From Clostridiales bacterium (GTDB taxonomy: Bacteria; Bacillota; Clostridia; Tissierellales; Sedimentibacteraceae), in the NCBI GenBank assembly GCA_003487955.1, contig DNNJ01000383.1:1-7399 (forward strand): a stretch of 7,399 bases of DNA. The letters are read 5' to 3'. Below are positions 5,499 to 7,399 of this stretch, piece after piece. The number at the start of each line of letters is the position of its first letter. Position 1 is the stretch's first letter. The notes below the pieces were generated by a model that was not told the DNA's origin, searched no databases, and saw nothing but the letters and a program-made list of their open reading frames with translations. Both the position numbers and the translations under genes were made by a program.

Positions 5499-6259
5499 GC
5501 TGTGCGTAGTTCCCTTGCTTCATAACTTTTTTCATCTAATGCTTCAAGCACATCTTTATCAAGCAGTGAGCCTGCAGAAGGAACTATAACGTTGGCTACA
5601 TCTTTTAAATTAATTTTACTGCTTACACCGGACAATACACCTACCCCGATTGCGCCGGAATTTAATGCAAAGAGCATGTCGTTGTAAGAATCACCCACAA
5701 TCGCTACTTCGCCGGGTTCTAAACTGTACATATTACAAAATTTCATGCACATATCCTTGTTAGGTTTTCGTTTCATTGTACCGTCATAAGAGCCGATAAA
5801 ATCAAAACTATCATTTAAATTCAGCTTATTTATCAAATGCAATGCTGATTGCTTGGAATCTGCCGTTACCATACCCATTTTTATATTGTTTGAATTCAGA
5901 TATTCATATAGAGTTTTTATGCTTACAATTTCTTTAAATTCAACATTATCCTTTAATACTTCTTTTCTCAGCAATTCAACTACATGAGTTTTGAATTTGT
6001 CAAGCTCAATATTTACATGCTTATTAAGGATAAAATGAAGCTCGTAAGCCAACTGTTCATGTGAGCTATAAGCCAAAGCACCAAAAGGTTCTACTCCCTT
6101 TTCCTTTATACCTATTGCTCTTTGAAGCTCTTTATTAAGTTTATCATTATTCAAATTGTATTCATTTAATATAGTTTGAATTGTATTGATTCCGGCATTT
6201 CTCCATAATGAAAAATCTATTAATGTGCCGTCCTTATCAAATAATATTCCTTTAATCAT
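5495..6259 (-). CDS. HAD-superfamily hydrolase, phosphoglycolate-phosphatase-like
   Basis: Predicted Mg-dependent phosphatase of 254 aa, subfamily IA (C1 helical cap); cytoplasmic. Motif I is FDKDGTL with nucleophile Asp8 and general acid Asp10. The helical cap runs about residues 16-105. Motif II is MVTADS with Thr132, motif III is Lys165 in RKPNKD, and motif IV is IVGDSYNDM with Asp190 and Asp194. All catalytic residues are present. Such enzymes act on small phosphoesters (phosphoglycolate, nucleoside monophosphates, sugar phosphates, pyrophosphate). The sequence does not settle the substrate, and phosphoglycolate phosphatase is a family default rather than a finding. The ATG at 6259 follows a strong GGAGGTG (6272-6266). 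Apparently monocistronic, with its own promoter and a terminator whose stem contains the stop codon. It lies near thyA, so a nucleotide substrate is conceivable but unsupported. Confidence 0.9.
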   Translation of the reverse strand: MIKGILFDKDGTLIDFSLWRNAGINTIQTILNEYNLNNDKLNKELQRAIGIKEKGVEPFGALAYSSHEQLAYELHFILNKHVNIELDKFKTHVVELLRKEVLKDNVEFKEIVSIKTLYEYLNSNNIKMGMVTADSKQSALHLINKLNLNDSFDFIGSYDGTMKRKPNKDMCMKFCNMYSLEPGEVAIVGDSYNDMLFALNSGAIGVGVLSGVSSKINLKDVANVIVPSAGSLLDKDVLEALDEKSYEARELRTA

Positions 6260-6294
6260 CTTATCACCTCCTTCAATTTCATATTTGATTATAC

Positions 6295-6324
6295 TTTACA
6301 CTTGGATTATATGAATTTTATACT
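6295..6324 (+). promoter_or_regulatory. Sigma-A promoter candidate toward the cis-prenyltransferase gene
   Basis: On the plus strand TTTACA (6295-6300), 18-bp spacer, TATACT (6319-6324): five of six consensus bases each. It would give a long leader of about 180 nt before the ATG at 6511. It lies almost on top of the opposed HAD promoter. A nearer TATAAT at 6458-6463 lacks a recognisable -35, so which promoter drives the gene is open. In a region this AT-rich, chance matches are possible. Confidence 0.4.
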
Positions 6325-6335
6325 GATATTGTAAA
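6306..6335 (-). promoter_or_regulatory. Sigma-A promoter candidate for the HAD gene
   Basis: On the minus strand TTTACA (6335-6330), 18-bp spacer, TATAAT (6311-6306): five of six and six of six consensus bases. A second TATAAT at 6293-6288 has only a weak TTCATA at -35 (6315-6310, 16-bp spacer). The first gives a leader of about 40 nt before the ATG at 6259. Confidence 0.6.
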
Positions 6336-6497
6336 ATGTGTGTAAATATAAAACAAATGTAAACCTATTAATTTTATATCATCACGCTTTACCTATTCTT
6401 AAATATACGGGGGAATATTATTATATTAATAAAAAACAAAAATGTGATAACTTGGAGTATAATTCCATGCAGCTTGCAAATAATACCATAATAAAGG

Positions 6498-6504
6498 AAA
6501 GGTG
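6498..6504 (+). promoter_or_regulatory. Ribosome binding site that decides the cis-prenyltransferase start
   Basis: AAAGGTG lies 6 nt before the ATG at 6511. The in-frame GTG at 6502 is part of this site, and its own upstream AAGGA would be only about 3 nt away, so the ATG is the better start. Confidence 0.75.
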
Positions 6505-6510
6505 AACTTT

Positions 6511-7149
6511 ATGAGAATACCTAAACACTTAGGGCTTATTCCTGACGGTAACAGGAGATGGGCCCAGGATAAAGGCTTGCAAAAAAAAGACGGATATGAA
6601 TATGGGCTTAATCCCGGTCTTCAAGCACTAAAATTAGCACAGGAATATGGAATAGACGAAATAACTTATTATGGTTTTACTACCGACAATTGTAAAAGGC
6701 CCAAGGATCAAATAGAGGCATTCCAAAAATCCTGTGTTGATGCAGTTGAATTAATAGCAAAAGAGAATGTTTCCCTGCTGATAATAGGTAATTATAATTC
6801 TCCAATGTTCCCTAAAGAATTAATGAAATACACAAAAAGAACAAATGTAGGTGCGGGCGGTATAAAAGTCAATTTTCTGGTTAATTACGGCTGGGATTGG
6901 GATATATCCAACCTTGACAGTACTTCCTCCAGAAAAAACATAATGGATGGTCTTTATTCAAGAGACATATCAAGAATTGATTTAATATTAAGGTGGGGCG
7001 GAAGAAAAAGACTGTCCGGATTTCTGCCTATTCAGTCTGTTTATTCCGATATTTATACAATAGATGACATGTGGCCGGACTTTAAACCTGAACAATTTCA
7101 TGAAGCAATGAAATGGTACAACATGCAGGATGTAACATTAGGAGGATAA
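6511..7149 (+). CDS. Divergent undecaprenyl diphosphate synthase-family cis-prenyltransferase
   Basis: 212 aa, shorter than typical UppS (about 250). The family condenses isopentenyl diphosphate onto an allylic diphosphate with cis geometry, normally to make the C55 carrier lipid of wall synthesis. Family motifs: PKHLGLIPDGNRRWA with catalytic Asp12 and Asn14, YGFTTDNCKRP (54-64, usually YAFSTENWKRP), and LILRWGGRKRLSGFLPIQSVYSDIYTIDDMWPDF (E. coli Arg194, Arg200 and Ser202 match Arg161, Arg167 and Ser169). Departures: Tyr30 in DGYEYG replaces the conserved His of GHxxG (E. coli His43), Asp180 replaces Glu213, NYGW replaces NYGG, IRTGG is LRWGG, and the middle region is compressed. It stands alone, away from the usual frr-uppS-cdsA cluster, and ends in a shared hairpin with obg. 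It may be a second, specialised prenyltransferase rather than the housekeeping enzyme, so I give no gene symbol. Fold assignment is firm; product length is unknown. Confidence 0.85.
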   Translation: MRIPKHLGLIPDGNRRWAQDKGLQKKDGYEYGLNPGLQALKLAQEYGIDEITYYGFTTDNCKRPKDQIEAFQKSCVDAVELIAKENVSLLIIGNYNSPMFPKELMKYTKRTNVGAGGIKVNFLVNYGWDWDISNLDSTSSRKNIMDGLYSRDISRIDLILRWGGRKRLSGFLPIQSVYSDIYTIDDMWPDFKPEQFHEAMKWYNMQDVTLGG

Positions 7150-7184
7150 GCGACTGGCACCAATAAATCTGGTGCATTCGCTTA
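7147..7184. terminator. Shared hairpin between convergent cis-prenyltransferase and obg genes
   Basis: An outer stem TAAGCGA/TCGCTTA (7147-7153 with 7178-7184) and an inner stem GCACCA/TGGTGC (7157-7162 with 7170-7175), separated by a small internal loop, with a 7-nt top loop. The first three bases of the outer stem are the prenyltransferase TAA, and the last three are the complement of the obg TAA. It is probably a bidirectional terminator, but neither side has a T-run, so it may act in another way, such as blocking 3' exonucleases. Confidence 0.5.
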
Positions 7185-7397
7185 ATCCACAAAATCAAAT
7201 TCTACTCCGCACACACTGATTAAATCTCCTTCTTTGGCGCCAAGTTCTCTTAATTTCTGTATTACACCCTTGTCAATAAGAACTTTTTGAAAATTTGAAA
7301 AAGATTCAAAGTCATCAAAATTTGTTGATGCAACAAGTCTTTCAAGAAAATCTCCTTCTGCCAAATATATATCATCTTCCTTGGTTACAACAATTGT
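7182..7397 (-). CDS. obg: GTPase Obg/CgtA, C-terminal OCT domain (5' part outside window)
   Basis: Obg is an essential ribosome-associated GTPase acting in 50S assembly and, in some bacteria, in stress and ppGpp responses. Only the last 71 residues are here; the reading frame stays open through the right window edge, so a start at the internal TTG near 7364 is not the true start. The segment matches the Obg C-terminal (OCT) domain: ERLVASTNFDDFESFSNFQ, then a GVIQKLRELGAKEGDLISV stretch (the family's GV..L...GAK.GD.V.I) and the terminal EFDFVD. The OCT domain occurs in Gram-positive Obg proteins and is absent from E. coli ObgE. The G-domain and N-terminal Obg fold are beyond the window. It is convergent with the prenyltransferase gene, with 32 nt between stops. 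The identification rests on a short region but fits well. Confidence 0.82.
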   Translation of the reverse strand, partial: TIVVTKEDDIYLAEGDFLERLVASTNFDDFESFSNFQKVLIDKGVIQKLRELGAKEGDLISVCGVEFDFVD

Positions 7398-7399
7398 AT

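Noticed and set aside
6325..6500. T-box or other riboswitch in the prenyltransferase leader
   Set aside because: No T-box core motif, conserved aptamer helix or terminator/antiterminator pair is visible; the region is AT-rich and weakly structured.
6502..6510. In-frame GTG start at 6502 for the cis-prenyltransferase
   Set aside because: It lies inside the ribosome binding site of the ATG at 6511, and its own upstream purine run is too close.
7182..7364. A complete 60-aa gene starting at a TTG near 7364
   Set aside because: The frame continues upstream to the window edge and matches the C-terminal OCT domain of Obg, so it is a partial larger gene.

Overview
The window looks like chromosomal DNA from a low-GC Gram-positive anaerobe, most likely class Clostridia of the Bacillota. 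The reasons are the AT-rich sequence, strong AGGAGG-type ribosome binding sites, a pyruvate,phosphate dikinase whose active-site residues line up without gaps on the Clostridium symbiosum enzyme, and a thymidylate synthase of the Bacillus subtilis ThyA type. I cannot fix the genus from the sequence alone.

Layout, left to right. (1) 1-1299, plus strand: the C-terminal half of pyruvate,phosphate dikinase (ppdK), cut by the window edge at the catalytic-histidine motif and followed by a strong hairpin terminator. (2) 1405-3437, plus strand: a two-gene operon of a small ECF-like sigma-70 factor and, overlapping by 4 nt (ATGA), a 491-aa membrane protein with about seven predicted membrane segments and a large predicted outside domain, probably its anti-sigma partner or sensor. 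(3) 3438-3743: a 306-nt gap without a gene. It holds a perfect 26-bp inverted repeat spanning 142 bp (a MITE-like hairpin) and a nested hairpin region that ends the next operon. (4) 5145-3744, minus strand: a thyA-dfrA operon with a clear sigma-A promoter. (5) 5391-5197, minus strand: an unrecognised 64-aa protein with its own terminator. (6) 6259-5495, minus strand: a HAD-superfamily phosphatase with its own promoter and with its stop codon inside its terminator stem. (7) 6260-6510: a divergent intergenic region with two overlapping, opposed promoter candidates. (8) 6511-7149, plus strand: a short, divergent undecaprenyl-diphosphate-synthase-family cis-prenyltransferase. (9) 7397-7182, minus strand: the C-terminal OCT domain of the GTPase Obg, cut by the window edge and convergent with the prenyltransferase, with both stop codons in one hairpin.

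How the genes work together: ThyA makes dTMP and dihydrofolate from dUMP and methylene-tetrahydrofolate, and DHFR recycles the dihydrofolate, so that operon is a complete thymidylate cycle. The sigma factor and membrane protein form a probable envelope-sensing regulatory unit. The other genes are separate transcription units in central carbon metabolism (PPDK), phosphate-ester hydrolysis (HAD), polyprenyl lipid synthesis and ribosome assembly or stress (Obg). The most promising candidate for an under-described system is the sigma factor with its polytopic partner. The hairpin element behind it and the divergent prenyltransferase are next.
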